Source: an uncultured Planktomarina sp. (GTDB lineage: Bacteria; Pseudomonadota; Alphaproteobacteria; Rhodobacterales; Rhodobacteraceae). From it: DNA of 64,000 bases. Shown piece after piece: positions 43,835 to 53,823 of the stretch. How positions within the stretch are numbered: position 1 is the stretch's first letter; each line of letters opens with the position of its first letter. The notes under the pieces were generated by a model. It saw nothing but the letters and a program-made list of their open reading frames with translations, was not told the DNA's origin and did no database searches. The stretch lies in NCBI GenBank assembly GCA_905182455.1, contig CAJJBJ010000007.1, positions 53,796 to 117,795 on the forward strand, written 5' to 3'. The translations under genes and the position numbers were made by a program.

Positions 43835-45411
43835 ACGTACTCGAGATCCGCAACCTGTCGATTGAGTTTAACCAAGATGGACATGCCACAGCCGCCGTGC
43901 GCGATGTCTCGTTTAGCATTGGTGCAGGTGAGACCGTGGCGGTGGTGGGTGAATCAGGCTCCGGTAAGTCTGTGACTGCTTTGGCAACGGTAGACCTTCT
44001 GCCGGAAAGCGCCACGGCGCGCGGGTCTGTGAGGTATCAAGGCGAGGAATTGATTGGCGCGCCCGAGGCCACATTGCAGCGCATTCGAGGCAATGACATC
44101 AGCTTTATTTTCCAAGAGCCGATGACCTCCTTGAACCCCCTGCACACCATTGAAAAGCAGCTGGGCGAAACCCTTTCTGTGCATCAGGGATTGCGGGGCC
44201 TGCCGTTGAAAGACCGCATTTTAGTGCTGCTCACTAAGGTCGGAATTCCTGACCCTTTGATGCGTCTGAAATCCTATCCGCATCAATTGTCCGGTGGCCA
44301 AAGGCAGCGGGTAATGATCGCCATGGCCTTGGCCAATGAACCGGTTTTGCTGATTGCAGATGAGCCTACAACCGCACTGGACGTGACCATTGAGGCGCAA
44401 ATACTGGAGCTTCTGGCAGATTTGCAGCGCACTGAGGGGCTGAGCCTTCTGTTTATCACCCATGATCTTGGGGTCGTGCGCAAAATTGCGGATCGTGTTG
44501 TGGTCATGCAGAATGGAGTTGTGGTGGAGACTGGTGTCACGAAAGATATCTTTGAAATGCCAGTGCATCCCTATACGAGAATGCTATTGGACGCAGAGAC
44601 CATTGGCGCGCCTGCACCCGTGGCGACCGATGCTGTAGAGCTGCTGCGGACCGATCATCTTAAAATTTGGTTCCCTGTTCAGCGCGGGCTTTTGCGGCGC
44701 ACTGTGGGCCATGTCAAAGCGGTGAATGACGCCAGCCTGTCAGTACGGGCAGGGGAAACTCTGGGTGTGGTTGGCGAGTCAGGCTCTGGTAAAACCTCCC
44801 TTGCTTTGGCTGTGATGCGATTGATCGTCTCCGAAAATAGGATCTCCTTTCTAGGGCGCGATATTGAAAGCCTGAATCGCCGCCAAATGCGCCCGCTGCG
44901 CAGTGACATGCAGATTGTCTTTCAAGACCCTTTTGGCAGTCTGAGTCCTCGCATGTCGGTGATGGAGATTATCTCAGAGGGGCTCGAAATTCACAGCAGG
45001 TCCAACCGCAAAAATTATCGCTCCAAAGTCGCCGAAATACTGCGCGAAGTGGGGTTGGATCCGGACACGATGGATCGTTATCCGCATGAGTTCTCCGGAG
45101 GCCAGCGCCAAAGGATCGCAATTGCCCGCGCGATGATTTTAAGGCCGAAATTTGTGGTTTTGGACGAGCCAACCTCAGCTTTGGACCGCACGGTTCAGGT
45201 CCAAATTGTGGACCTTCTGCGCGATTTGCAGCAAAAATATCAGCTGGGATATCTGTTCATTAGCCATGACCTTAAAGTGGTGCGAGCGCTATCGCATAAG
45301 GTTGTGGTGATGAAAGACGGCGACATCGTGGAACACGGATTTGCCGAACAGGTGTTTGACGCGCCGCAACACCCCTATACCCAAAGCTTGTTGGCCGCAG
45401 CTTTAGGTTAA
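43831..45411 (+). CDS. yejF: ABC transporter ATP-binding protein with two ATPase domains (YejF-like)
   Basis: A 526-residue fusion of the two ATPases (DppD and DppF types) of the importer. Walker A GESGSGKS near residue 45 and GESGSGKT near 320; signatures LSGGQRQRV and FSGGQRQRI; Walker [13 protein letters not shown] and [12 protein letters not shown]. Both halves are complete. The stop overlaps the end of the convergent FAH-family gene by four bases. Confidence 0.95.
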   Translation: MNVLEIRNLSIEFNQDGHATAAVRDVSFSIGAGETVAVVGESGSGKSVTALATVDLLPESATARGSVRYQGEELIGAPEATLQRIRGNDISFIFQEPMTSLNPLHTIEKQLGETLSVHQGLRGLPLKDRILVLLTKVGIPDPLMRLKSYPHQLSGGQRQRVMIAMALANEPVLLIADEPTTALDVTIEAQILELLADLQRTEGLSLLFITHDLGVVRKIADRVVVMQNGVVVETGVTKDIFEMPVHPYTRMLLDAETIGAPAPVATDAVELLRTDHLKIWFPVQRGLLRRTVGHVKAVNDASLSVRAGETLGVVGESGSGKTSLALAVMRLIVSENRISFLGRDIESLNRRQMRPLRSDMQIVFQDPFGSLSPRMSVMEIISEGLEIHSRSNRKNYRSKVAEILREVGLDPDTMDRYPHEFSGGQRQRIAIARAMILRPKFVVLDEPTSALDRTVQVQIVDLLRDLQQKYQLGYLFISHDLKVVRALSHKVVVMKDGDIVEHGFAEQVFDAPQHPYTQSLLAAALG

Positions 45412-46088
45412 GCCGCGTACGTAAACACCGCGGGGATTAAGCCATCAATCTCAACAGTGCATGTCTCTCCGGGGGCCACAGGCCCTACGCCTGCGGGTGT
45501 GCCGGTCATGATTAAATCACCCGGCGCTAAGGCGACATAGCTGGACAGGGCCGCAATCACGTCGGCAATCGGCCATGTCATTTGCCAAATATGTCCTGAC
45601 TGGCGCAGCTCTGCGCCTACCAGGCACCGGATGCCGGCGTCATCGGGCATATGCTGCCTCTGCAAGATCGGACCAATGATGGCGCTGTCATCGAAGCCCT
45701 TCGACATGTCCCAAGGACGGCGCTGTGACTTTGCTACAGCTTGAAGATCTCGGCGGGTCAGATCATTGCCTGCGGCAAACCCAAAGATGTGAGAGGGGGC
45801 TTCGGTGGTGTTGATATTGCTGCCACCTTCGCCAATCGCCACCACAAGCTCTGCCTCGTGATGCAGGTCGTGAGTTTGTGGTGGATAGAGCAGGGTGGAG
45901 CCGCTCGGCGCTATTGCGTCTGCAGGCTTGTTGAAAAAGAAAGGTGGGTCGCGCTCGTCATTGCCAAATTCTTTGGCATGTTCACCATAGTTGCGGCCAA
46001 CGCAAAATATACGTCGCACTGGAAACCGCATCGCGCTGCCCGAAATCTCAAGGCTTGGCGTGGGAATTTGAAAAGCAAGTTTTATCAT
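45408..46088 (-). CDS. Fumarylacetoacetate hydrolase family protein
   Basis: A 226-residue FAH-fold enzyme. Metal ligands are in HHEAELVVAIGEGG and the AAGNDLTRRDLQ/KGFDDSAIIGP blocks; VGRNYGEHAKEFGN opens the domain and GDLIMTGTPAGVGP is typical. Members cleave or decarboxylate 1,3-dicarbonyl acids; candidates include fumarylpyruvate hydrolase and oxaloacetate decarboxylase. No pathway gene beside it decides. Confidence 0.85.
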   Translation of the reverse strand: MIKLAFQIPTPSLEISGSAMRFPVRRIFCVGRNYGEHAKEFGNDERDPPFFFNKPADAIAPSGSTLLYPPQTHDLHHEAELVVAIGEGGSNINTTEAPSHIFGFAAGNDLTRRDLQAVAKSQRRPWDMSKGFDDSAIIGPILQRQHMPDDAGIRCLVGAELRQSGHIWQMTWPIADVIAALSSYVALAPGDLIMTGTPAGVGPVAPGETCTVEIDGLIPAVFTYAA

Positions 46089-46132
46089 GCGGCATTAGTG
46101 CCCCACCTAGGCTTGTGGGACAAGTGAAACTG

Positions 46133-47551
46133 TTAGCTTGGTGCAACCATAAAGCAAGAGAGTTGCTGAGCGTGCAGCCGACGACAGGCCAAGTCAGCGC
46201 TGTCTTGGGTGAGACCTGTGAACAGCGCATCATATCCTGTTGCGCGGGCTTTTACGGTGCGATCTGCACCGTCTAAAGTGCTCATTTCCGCTAAAGCCAT
46301 GCGCAGTAAAACCCGTTCCGCTTGATGCCGGGAATTGAATTTTCCAATATTAATTGCCCAAGTGCGACTGCCCGATTTCGATCTACGGGCCACTGACTCT
46401 GTGGGTTGTTCGGCGACAGGATCAGCGACAAAGGACAGCCGTGGTGGCCGGACGCGGGGCGAGATTCTAGCCATCCCGGGCGCATATGTTGATTCAGCCA
46501 GCTGGACTACCACGGCGCCAGATGTCGCGGATTGGAGTGCTGCGAGAATATCGTCCGGCTGAATTTGAACCTTGGGAGCTGCGGCTATAAGCAACTCTGC
46601 AGGCACTGGCCCCGAGCCAAAGGGCCGTATTTTGGGGCGTAGAGAGCGTTTGACCGCAGTCATCAAACGGACTGTTTTACCTTTATGCTCGTTTTGATTT
46701 CTTTCATAAGGCGGTAGGCTCGGCCTTTGCAACTTGGCAGAAGAGGGGGCGCGTTTGAATCCCATGTCGAGCAATTGAGCGACGCGGGCATTGCGCGCCG
46801 GGGTTGAAGAGCCGCCAAACATTGTTGCGATGATGCGTTCGCCGCCACGTTCAGCTGAGGCCACAAGGTTGAACCCTGCGGCGCGGGTATAGCCGGTTTT
46901 GATGCCGTCAGCGCCTTTATAGGCCCCTAGGAACCGTCGGTTGGTATTGTTGACCTGGCGAACTTTGGCGTCAGCACTGCGGCGCGAGAATAAATTGTAA
47001 TATTGCGGATAGTCATAAATTATGTGCCGGCCCAAGATCGTCATATCGCGGGCGGTGGACAAATGGCCTGATTGCGTGAGGCCATGGGCATTCTTGAAAG
47101 TTGTGCGATCCATTCCCATAGCGCGGGCGGTGCGGGTCATGCGTTTGGCAAATTCGACTTCAGAGCCTGCGATGGCTTCGCCAATAGCCGTTGCGGCGTC
47201 ATTAGCGGATTTGATTGAAGCGGCGCGAATGAGATATCGTAATTGGATCTTTTGGCCAGTTTTGAGCCATAGTTTTGACGGAGGCTCTGATGAGGCGTTG
47301 CGTGAGACTGTGACATAGCTGTCTAGCGAAATCTCACTTTGCTCAATGGCTTGGAATGCGACGTAGAGTGTCATCATTTTTGTAAGGGATGCCGGGTGCA
47401 ACCGGGTGTCGGCATTGCGGGAATGGTAAATTTTACCCGTCCGCGCATCCATGACAACAGCAGCATAGGGCGCAGAATTCAGTGCAGCCCAAGGGCCAAC
47501 CAACACTGCAAACATCGCAGATATAACATACATAAATAGCCGGTGTTTCAC
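46133..47551 (-). CDS. D-alanyl-D-alanine carboxypeptidase with SPOR domain
   Basis: A 472-residue secreted penicillin-binding protein of the DacF/PBP5 family. Signal or anchor helix in residues 5-25; active-site SLTK at 55-58; SAN in SIKSANDAAT; KTG in IKTGYTRAAGF. A basic Pro-rich linker leads to a C-terminal SPOR domain (TWAINIGKFNSRHQAERVLL, then QLSCFMVAP), which binds denuded glycan at the septum. It trims terminal D-Ala from peptidoglycan. Confidence 0.92.
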   Translation of the reverse strand: MKHRLFMYVISAMFAVLVGPWAALNSAPYAAVVMDARTGKIYHSRNADTRLHPASLTKMMTLYVAFQAIEQSEISLDSYVTVSRNASSEPPSKLWLKTGQKIQLRYLIRAASIKSANDAATAIGEAIAGSEVEFAKRMTRTARAMGMDRTTFKNAHGLTQSGHLSTARDMTILGRHIIYDYPQYYNLFSRRSADAKVRQVNNTNRRFLGAYKGADGIKTGYTRAAGFNLVASAERGGERIIATMFGGSSTPARNARVAQLLDMGFKRAPSSAKLQRPSLPPYERNQNEHKGKTVRLMTAVKRSLRPKIRPFGSGPVPAELLIAAAPKVQIQPDDILAALQSATSGAVVVQLAESTYAPGMARISPRVRPPRLSFVADPVAEQPTESVARRSKSGSRTWAINIGKFNSRHQAERVLLRMALAEMSTLDGADRTVKARATGYDALFTGLTQDSADLACRRLHAQQLSCFMVAPS

Positions 47552-47740
47552 GCCTGTTGCCTCACTTTATTGTTGCCGAGGTTTTTCCCGTGCTTTGCTC
47601 GCGATAATATTAGCACATTAGAATCACCTAAAAAATAGCTAAAATAAGGCGATTTTGTGACCATGAAACACTTTATTTGGTTGTTCAGATCTAAGATACC
47701 ACTACATTTGGTAACAAGTGCCGATGCCGATTTGAATTTG

Positions 47741-48445
47741 TCACATTTTTATAAGAAGATCTTTTACATTCTTAAATCCAAATGCCTTAAAAAGCCGTGG
47801 ATTAGATGTGGGTTCGACTGCTTTTTCCATATCCCATTCGTAACGGGCTGGGATGTGGATTGCGGCAGCACCGGCATCAAGCGCGGGTATAATGTCGGAC
47901 TTCATGGAATTGCCAACCATTGCAGCGACCTGAACGTCGGACCCAAAAATTTTGCTATAGGTGGCGGTGTGTTTCTCACTCACGATGTGCACATCTTTGA
48001 AGAAATCCCCCAAACTTGATTGCGCCAATTTCTGCTCTTGGTGTAAAAGATCACCCTTGGTGATCAAAACCAAATGATAGGTCTCTGCCAGTTGTGGCAG
48101 GCTCTCGGCCACGCCTGGCAACAGATGAATGGGATGGTTTAACATGTCGCGCCCCATGCTCAGAATGTCATGGATCACATGGGCGGGAACTTGGGCCTGT
48201 GATACGTCAATCGCGGTTTCGACCATTGACAGCATAAAGCCTTTTATCCCATAGCCGTATCTGCCCAGATTGCGGCGCTCGGTGGCTAAAAGCTGTTCGT
48301 GCAAAGGGTCGGGCGGCATATAGACGGCCAGCATATCGGCAAAGCGATCTTGGGTCAGACGGAAAAATTCCTCGTTCTGCCAAAGTGTGTCATCGGCATC
48401 TATGCCCAAAATTTTAATACTGCTTGGCACGACGGCCCTTTCCAT
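47741..48445 (-). CDS. HAD family hydrolase
   Basis: A 234-residue haloacid dehalogenase-like hydrolase. Motif I is GIDADDTLWQNEEFF with both catalytic Asp; motif II Thr in LVLITKGD; Lys in VSEKHTATY; motif IV AMVGNSMKSDIIPALDAG. The cap is of C1 type. I start at 48445 (MERAVVPSSIKILGIDADD); a longer upstream reading would overlap clpS on the other strand and shows no similarity. Likely a phosphatase of unknown substrate. Confidence 0.85.
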   Translation of the reverse strand: MERAVVPSSIKILGIDADDTLWQNEEFFRLTQDRFADMLAVYMPPDPLHEQLLATERRNLGRYGYGIKGFMLSMVETAIDVSQAQVPAHVIHDILSMGRDMLNHPIHLLPGVAESLPQLAETYHLVLITKGDLLHQEQKLAQSSLGDFFKDVHIVSEKHTATYSKIFGSDVQVAAMVGNSMKSDIIPALDAGAAAIHIPARYEWDMEKAVEPTSNPRLFKAFGFKNVKDLLIKM

Positions 48446-48514
48446 TGAGCGGTTGAGTTTTATATAGTGCAATGAAAGCCCGGTTTGTAAATCAGGTATA
48501 ATGAGGATGATATT

Positions 48515-48853
48515 GTGACGGCTCACTGGACGATGGCAGCGGATACTCCCGAAGACGATAATGATTTCGGCGTGGCGTTGGACACGCGGCCTAAAACCAA
48601 ACGTCCGCCTTTGTATAAGGTGATGATCCTGAATGATGACTATACGCCGATGGAATTTGTGATAATGGTTCTTGAACGATTTTTCGGACTCACCCATCAA
48701 GAAAGTTTTGAACTGATGCTGACCGTACATAAAAAAGGTTTGGCGGTCGTGGGTGTTTACAGTCGCGAAATCGCAGAAACTAAAGTGTCGCAAGTCTTAG
48801 ACATGGCGCAACGCCATGAGCATCCTTTGCAATGCACTATGGAAAAAGAATAG
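48515..48853 (+). CDS. clpS: ATP-dependent Clp protease adaptor ClpS
   Basis: About 112 residues, GTG start at 48515 (or ATG 48533). ClpS delivers N-degron proteins to ClpAP. The core [20 protein letters not shown] holds the N-end pocket residues, followed by [20 protein letters not shown] and EKE at the end. clpA is not adjacent. It is the first gene of a same-strand run clpS-rsmC-SDR-hemF. Confidence 0.93.
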   Translation: MTAHWTMAADTPEDDNDFGVALDTRPKTKRPPLYKVMILNDDYTPMEFVIMVLERFFGLTHQESFELMLTVHKKGLAVVGVYSREIAETKVSQVLDMAQRHEHPLQCTMEKE

Positions 48854-48857
48854 CGCT

Positions 48858-49809
48858 TTGGCACGTCTTTCCCTTGCGTTTGAAACTGGTTTGCCGAAGC
48901 CCGATGGCCCGGTCGCCGCTCTACATCCTGAAGTTGGCTTCGATATGGTGGGGCTTAACGACGCCCTGATCGTCCAGCCATTTTTCCCGTCTAATCGCGC
49001 TTGGAAAAATCAAGGTTTTGAATGTGATGTCACTTTGCCCACGCGCCGTTTCGCGCTGGCTATTGTCTGTTGTACGCGCTCGAAACAACAAACTGCTGAT
49101 CTGATCGCGCAGGCGGCGGCTCAAGCAGATGTTGTTGTAGTTGATGGTCAAAAGGACGATGGCATCGGCAGCCACTATAAGAACTTGCGCAAACTTACGG
49201 ATGTTCAAGGGACTATTACAAAGGGCCATGGCCGATTGTTTTGGTTTGCTGGGACAGATTTGCCAAGTCTGCGGGGTGTGGATCAGAAATTTTGACGGAT
49301 TTGTCACAAAGTCGGGGGTCTTTTCTGTAGGGGCCGTGGATCAGGCCTCTGCCTTGCTTGCGGATGCGTTGCCAGAACATTTGTCCGGCGATGTGGCCGA
49401 TCTTGGGGCAGGCTGGGGCTATCTTTCATCGCGAATTTTAAGCCGTGAGGCTGTTACCAAGCTGGATATTGTTGAGGCTGATTTCTTCTCTCTGGACTGC
49501 GCCAAACAAAATGTCATCGACCCGCGTGCTGCGTTTCATTGGGCGGACGCTACGGTTTGGAATGGCTCTTATGATGCGGTGGTGATGAACCCGCCGTTTC
49601 ACACTAGCCGCGATGGTGACCCTGAATTGGGGCGCGCATTTATCTCGGCGGCAAAGCGCTGTTTGAAATCAAAAGGCTCTCTCTATTTGGTGGCCAACCG
49701 TCATTTGCCTTATGAAACAGCATTAGAACAATGCTTTGCAAAGGTTTTGGAGCTTCCGGGCAACAGCCGCTTTAAGCTGTTTCACGCGTCTCGCCCCAAG
49801 CGCAAATAA
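48858..49809 (+). pseudogene. rsmC: RsmC-like 16S rRNA (guanine-N2) methyltransferase split by one inserted T
   Basis: The N-terminal half from TTG 48858 (MARLSLAFETGLPKPDGPVA) reads to DLPSLRGVDQKF and stops at TGA 49294. The C-terminal half is one frame over: DGFVTKSGVFSVGAVDQASA, SAM site VADLGAGWGYLSS, catalytic VVMNPPFHT, and the end HASRPKRK. With three T instead of four at 49291-49294 the reading is GVDQKFDGFVTKSGVFS, a full-length RsmC-like enzyme that methylates 16S rRNA. Everything else is conserved, so this is a fresh indel or error. TTG starts four bases after the clpS stop. Confidence 0.85.
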
Positions 49810-49849
49810 GCGTTAGAGTGCTTGAGATTCGCAACCCTCAGGAGACCAC

Positions 49850-50647
49850 ATGTCTTTTTCCGTAGCTGGTAAAACTGCCATCGTCACCGGTGCTGCCAAT
49901 GGTGTTGGTTTAGCCATCGCTCGGCATCTTGCCGATGCTGGCGCTAATGTGATGTTTGCCGATAAAGATGAAGCGCGCCTGCGTGCGGAGGTCGGTGATG
50001 ATGACACCAGTAATATTCGGTATTTCGCGGGAGATTTGCGTGAGAAACTGAACATTGCCAACCTGTTATCGGCAACGCTTGATGCCTTTGACCAAGTTGA
50101 TATTTTGGTAAATGGTGCGCGTCAGGTGATCCGGACATCGCCGCTCGACCCCGATGATGAAAGCATGTCTATAATGCTGGATCAAAACCTCCTTGCGGGG
50201 CTGAAACTGTCGCAGTTGGTGGCGCGCCGCATGATCAAACAGGGCAAGGACTCGGATAAGCCCTGCATCGGTACAATCATCAACCTGTCGTCCATCGCAG
50301 CGCAACGCACGCAATCGGAATTGATGGCCTTTTCGGTCAGCTGTGCGGCTTTGAATCAAATGACCAGATCTCTGGCTGTGAGCCTTGCCCCGGAACGGGT
50401 GCGGGTGAATGCCGTGGCCTTCGGCTCGGTTATGTCTGCCTCTTTGCAAGATCACTTGCGTCAAAACCCTGATCACCGCGAGGCGATCTTAGCCGCCACA
50501 CCTCAGGGTCGAATCGCGGGCCCCACCGAGGTTGCCGAAGCAGTGCAGTTTTTGGCCTCTGACAGTTCGGCCTTTGTCACCGGAGAAATATTGACGGTCG
50601 ACGGTGGCCGTAGCCTGGTTGACGCTGTGAGCACTTCCCTCCATTGA
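49850..50647 (+). CDS. SDR family protein lacking the YxxxK catalytic pair
   Basis: A 265-residue short-chain dehydrogenase fold. The NAD(P) motif TGAANGVGLA is at residues 13-22, the acidic turn FADKDEARL and NLSSIAAQ (Ser) are present, and FVTGEILTVDGGRSL ends it. But where YSASK is expected the sequence reads FSVSC, so both the catalytic Tyr (to Phe) and Lys (to Cys) are gone. It may bind cofactor without normal redox catalysis. It overlaps nothing and lies 8 bases ahead of hemF. Confidence 0.88.
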   Translation: MSFSVAGKTAIVTGAANGVGLAIARHLADAGANVMFADKDEARLRAEVGDDDTSNIRYFAGDLREKLNIANLLSATLDAFDQVDILVNGARQVIRTSPLDPDDESMSIMLDQNLLAGLKLSQLVARRMIKQGKDSDKPCIGTIINLSSIAAQRTQSELMAFSVSCAALNQMTRSLAVSLAPERVRVNAVAFGSVMSASLQDHLRQNPDHREAILAATPQGRIAGPTEVAEAVQFLASDSSAFVTGEILTVDGGRSLVDAVSTSLH

Positions 50648-50655
50648 GGCCTTAT

Positions 50656-51537
50656 ATGACTGATACTTTTATATCCCAAAAAATCGATGCTAGCGCATGG
50701 TTTCGCAGCCTACGCGACGATATTGTCACTCGCTTCGAGGCGTTGGAACAACAACATGTCACTGATGTTCCTGCTGGTCAGTTTGAGGTCAGCGAAACCA
50801 AACGCACCTCTGAAGATGGTTCAGATGCTGGTGGCGGATTGATGAGTGTGATGCGTGGTGGCCGAGTGTTTGAAAAGGTGGGGGTGAATGTATCCACTGT
50901 ATTCGGCACGCTGGGAACGCGTGCTCAAGAGGCTATGGCGGCCCGCAAAGGTCTGCGTGGGATGTGCGACGACCCACGGTTTTGGGCTGCTGGCATCTCG
51001 CTTGTGGCGCATATGCAAAACCCGCATTGCCCTGCGGTCCATATGAATACGCGGATGTTTTGGACGCCGCATGCTTGGTGGTTTGGTGGTGGGTCCGACT
51101 TGAACCCCTGCATCGAATACCCAGAAGATACCGCACAGTTTCATGGTGTTTTAGAGCAGCATTGCGCGCCGCATGGCGCGGATCTGTACCCGCGCTATAA
51201 AGCTTGGGCGGATGAGTATTTCTATGTGCCGCATCGCAAACGAGCCCGCGGTGTGGGTGGAATTTTCTTTGATGATCATTGCACAGGTGACTGGGATAAA
51301 GACTTTACTCTAACTCAAGATGTGGGCCGAGCATTTTTACCCGCCTATGTGCCTTTGGTCGAGGCGCGCTTGGGGCAAAGCTGGGACGCAGCGGACCGAG
51401 AGGTGCAATTGATTCATCGTGGTCTGTATGCGGAATATAACCTTGTCTATGATCGCGGTACGCGGTTTGGCTTAGAAACGGGTCATGACCCTGACGCGGT
51501 CTTGATGAGCTTGCCGCCTTTGGCGAAGTGGACTTAA
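50656..51537 (+). CDS. hemF: Oxygen-dependent coproporphyrinogen III oxidase
   Basis: A 293-residue enzyme oxidising coproporphyrinogen III to protoporphyrinogen IX with O2. Start ATG 50656 ([20 protein letters not shown]). Conserved blocks are [55 protein letters not shown] and the C-terminal [20 protein letters not shown]. It adjoins the remnants of hemE and hemC, so this was once a haem cluster. Confidence 0.96.
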   Translation: MTDTFISQKIDASAWFRSLRDDIVTRFEALEQQHVTDVPAGQFEVSETKRTSEDGSDAGGGLMSVMRGGRVFEKVGVNVSTVFGTLGTRAQEAMAARKGLRGMCDDPRFWAAGISLVAHMQNPHCPAVHMNTRMFWTPHAWWFGGGSDLNPCIEYPEDTAQFHGVLEQHCAPHGADLYPRYKAWADEYFYVPHRKRARGVGGIFFDDHCTGDWDKDFTLTQDVGRAFLPAYVPLVEARLGQSWDAADREVQLIHRGLYAEYNLVYDRGTRFGLETGHDPDAVLMSLPPLAKWT

Positions 51538-51765
51538 GTACAGCTGCGCACTGTGTCTATCATCAACTGCACGTTTTCAGGGTCCGCGTCCGGCGTGATG
51601 CCATGACCAAGATTGAATATATGTGGCCCGTTTGCCAAGGTTTTCACGATTTCTGTGGTCTCATCGATCAATGCTTGCCCGCCTGTAACCATGTGGCGCG
51701 AGGCGAGGTTGCCCTGCACGCAGCCATCCACTTGCACATTTTGCGCTGTCCATTCGGCTGCATAT
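51534..51765 (-). pseudogene. hemE: 3' fragment of uroporphyrinogen decarboxylase
   Basis: Only the last 70 or so codons remain on the minus strand: [20 protein letters not shown], then [20 protein letters not shown] and [13 protein letters not shown]. The frame reads back to about 51765 ([12 protein letters not shown]) and then runs into hemC-like sequence on the other strand. About 270 N-terminal residues with the catalytic Asp and Arg are missing. HemE decarboxylates uroporphyrinogen III and is normally essential for haem. The stop overlaps the hemF stop. Confidence 0.85.
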
Positions 51766-51793
51766 CGCGACCGTAGCGATTGAGTCGGGGGGC

Positions 51794-52141
51794 ATGCTAC
51801 CCGCCGTGGCGCAGGGTGCGATTGGCATTGAACGCAGATCCAACGACAGCGTCACAGCGGCGTTGCTAGAACCGTTACATCACGCAGCGACGGGACAGCG
51901 GCTGGCAGCAGAACGGGCATTTTTGGCGGCTTTGGATGGGTCTTGTGAGACACCTATCGCTGGTCTGGCAACCCTTGAAGGCTCCGAATTGCTATTGCGC
52001 GGTGAAGTATTGCGGCCCGATGGCAGTGAAAAGCTCAGCGGAGAGCGGCGCGGCGCTATAGGGCGGGGCGCTGAAATGGGCTATGACTTGGCTCAAGACC
52101 TGTTGTCTCAAGCAGGCCCTGAATTTTTCAGCTGGCGTTAA
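51794..52141 (+). pseudogene. hemC: 3' fragment of hydroxymethylbilane synthase
   Basis: The plus strand resumes in the last third of Hem[39 protein letters not shown] (with the dipyrromethane-cofactor Cys) and LRLRGEVLRPDGSE-like RGEVLRPDGSEKLSGERRG. The first two thirds are gone; the frame stays open for a dozen codons before 51794 but is of uncertain origin. The two truncations face each other, as expected from one deletion spanning the 5' ends of divergent hemE and hemC. Confidence 0.87.
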
Positions 52142-53547
52142 TCCGGATAGACTTTGCCTGGGTTCATCAGGTTTGCGGGATCAAATGCTGATTTAATGGC
52201 CCGCATCATCTCGAGCGCCACGGGATCTTTGCGCCGGGCCATAGAATTGCGTTTTGAAAGTCCAATTCCATGTTCGGCAGAAAAACTTCCATTAAGGGCC
52301 AATACAACGTCTTCAATTGCTTCTGTGATCGGCTCTTTGAATACGCCACTCGTGTCTGAAGGGTAAAACGTATAGTGTAAGTTTCCATCCCCTAAATGTG
52401 AGATGTAAAATTCTTGGCCGTCAGGATCAATTTCTTGAACCCGAGCAGAGACTTGCTGCAAAAATGCGGGCACATCATCCAAGGGCACAGCCACATCCGT
52501 ATCAATCGATCCGGGAACCCCGACGGTAATCTCCGCCGCCGATTCGCGGCGCTCCCACATGACACGCCGTTGCGCCTCGTTTTGTGCAATTACTACATCT
52601 TGGGCGCTGCCCGCTTCGATCATATCCATCAGCGCAGTTTCAAGAATCGCTTGGAGTTTTGGTGTGCCGCTCCAGTCTTGTTCAAGATCAGAGGCGCGAG
52701 TGGTGGCCACTTCCACCAAAATATTCACCTCATGCACATCGTCAAATGGTTCAAGAGCGCTTTCTATTTTGTCCATGTGGCGTTCGATATAGTGCCTCGG
52801 CATATACTCAAATGCCTCAACCCCGCCGCCGGTCTCGTTTTGTAGACGGTTCAGTAAGGGCAGGGAGTCTTCTAAAGCCCGCAGGCCGACCATTGCTGTT
52901 ACATAGGCCAAGGGCTTGCGATAGAGGCGCACAACGGCGGCGGTGATGATCCCCAAAGTGCCTTCAGCACCGATAAACATATGTTTGAGATTCAGGCCGG
53001 TATTGTCTTTGCGCAACTCGGACATCAGGTTCATCACCCGCCCATCTGCAAGCACAACCTCAAGTCCGAGGCATAGGTCGCGCGTGTTGCCGTAGCGCAG
53101 AACATTAGATCCGCCCGCGTTTGTGGATAGGTTGCCACCAATCATGGCCGAGCCCCGCGCGCCGAAAAACAGTGGAAAAACCAAATTATGTACATCGACG
53201 GCTTGGTGAATGCTGTCCAAAATCGCGCCGCTCTCTACAATTGCCACCTGTGCGTTGGGCTTGATCTCTCGAATGGCGTTCATCCGATCCAGACTGATCA
53301 TCACGGCATCTTGGGCTTTGGTGGCGCCTGTCAGGCCTGTATTGCCCCCCACAGGCACCATAGCCACACCTGCGGCTGAGCAGGCACGTGCGATGGCTTG
53401 TACCTGTTCGGTGGAGGCAGGGCGCACCACGGCCAAAGGCTGCCAATGATAGACATTCATCCAGTCCCGTGTCCAAGCTTCTGCATCGGTGCCGGTCACG
53501 ACATATTTGGCGCCCAGATCGGCGCGAATTTGATCTAAAAGTTCCAT
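52138..53547 (-). CDS. FAD-binding oxidoreductase, GlcD / D-2-hydroxyacid dehydrogenase type
   Basis: A 469-residue flavoprotein of the FAD_binding_4 family with a GlcD-type C-terminal domain. The FAD pyrophosphate loop is in VAMVPVGGNTGLTGATKAQD near residue 68; GARGSAMIGGNLSTNAGGSN and IGAEGTLGIITAAVVRL are FAD-site blocks; HLGDGNLHYTFYP and SFSAEHGIGLSKR carry the catalytic/metal His residues. Likely substrates are D-2-hydroxyglutarate, D-lactate or glycolate; the sequence does not decide. It ends overlapping the hemC fragment. Confidence 0.92.
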   Translation of the reverse strand: MELLDQIRADLGAKYVVTGTDAEAWTRDWMNVYHWQPLAVVRPASTEQVQAIARACSAAGVAMVPVGGNTGLTGATKAQDAVMISLDRMNAIREIKPNAQVAIVESGAILDSIHQAVDVHNLVFPLFFGARGSAMIGGNLSTNAGGSNVLRYGNTRDLCLGLEVVLADGRVMNLMSELRKDNTGLNLKHMFIGAEGTLGIITAAVVRLYRKPLAYVTAMVGLRALEDSLPLLNRLQNETGGGVEAFEYMPRHYIERHMDKIESALEPFDDVHEVNILVEVATTRASDLEQDWSGTPKLQAILETALMDMIEAGSAQDVVIAQNEAQRRVMWERRESAAEITVGVPGSIDTDVAVPLDDVPAFLQQVSARVQEIDPDGQEFYISHLGDGNLHYTFYPSDTSGVFKEPITEAIEDVVLALNGSFSAEHGIGLSKRNSMARRKDPVALEMMRAIKSAFDPANLMNPGKVYPD

Positions 53548-53636
53548 CGGGCAGGCTAGGTCGATTAATTACAAAATTGCAAGCCAGATTCATGCTTGAC
53601 GATGGCCAAAGCATTGCCTATTCCCGGCTTCTCAGA

Positions 53637-53713
53637 GGCGGTATAGCTCAGTTGGTTAGAGCAGCGGAATCATAATCCGCGTGTCCGGGGTTCAAGTCCC
53701 TGTACCGCTACCA
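53637..53713 (+). tRNA. tRNA-Met (CAT), CCA encoded
   Basis: A 77-base cloverleaf. The acceptor stem GGCGGTA pairs with TACCGCT, the D arm contains AGCTCAGTTGGTTAGAGC, the anticodon stem GCGGA/TCCGC encloses the loop ATCATAA with anticodon CAT, the T arm contains GGGGTTCAAGTCCC, and CCA is encoded. Not an initiator by its first pair (G-U). An integrase gene starts 110 bases further on, making its 3' end a likely attachment site. Confidence 0.95.
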
Positions 53714-53823
53714 AAACTCTACTGTTATCAGTGACTTAACTTTTCGGTTGACGCGTTGTGCGCGTAGCACACCTCTAGCACAGTTTTTTCTAGCTTTCTG
53801 AGAACTTAGAGTGCAGAATCGCG

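Noticed and set aside
48446..48793. Upstream extension of the HAD hydrolase frame to 350 codons
   Set aside because: The extension overlaps clpS on the opposite strand and has no similarity; the family N-terminus begins at 48445.
37614..49809. Programmed frameshifting as the explanation for the split SRPBCC and rsmC genes
   Set aside because: Neither site has a known slippery motif with a downstream structure I can see, and neither family uses frameshifting; indel or error is simpler.
51528..51776. Plus-strand frame of 82 codons covering the hemE fragment
   Set aside because: It is antisense to recognisable HemE sequence and has no similarity of its own.
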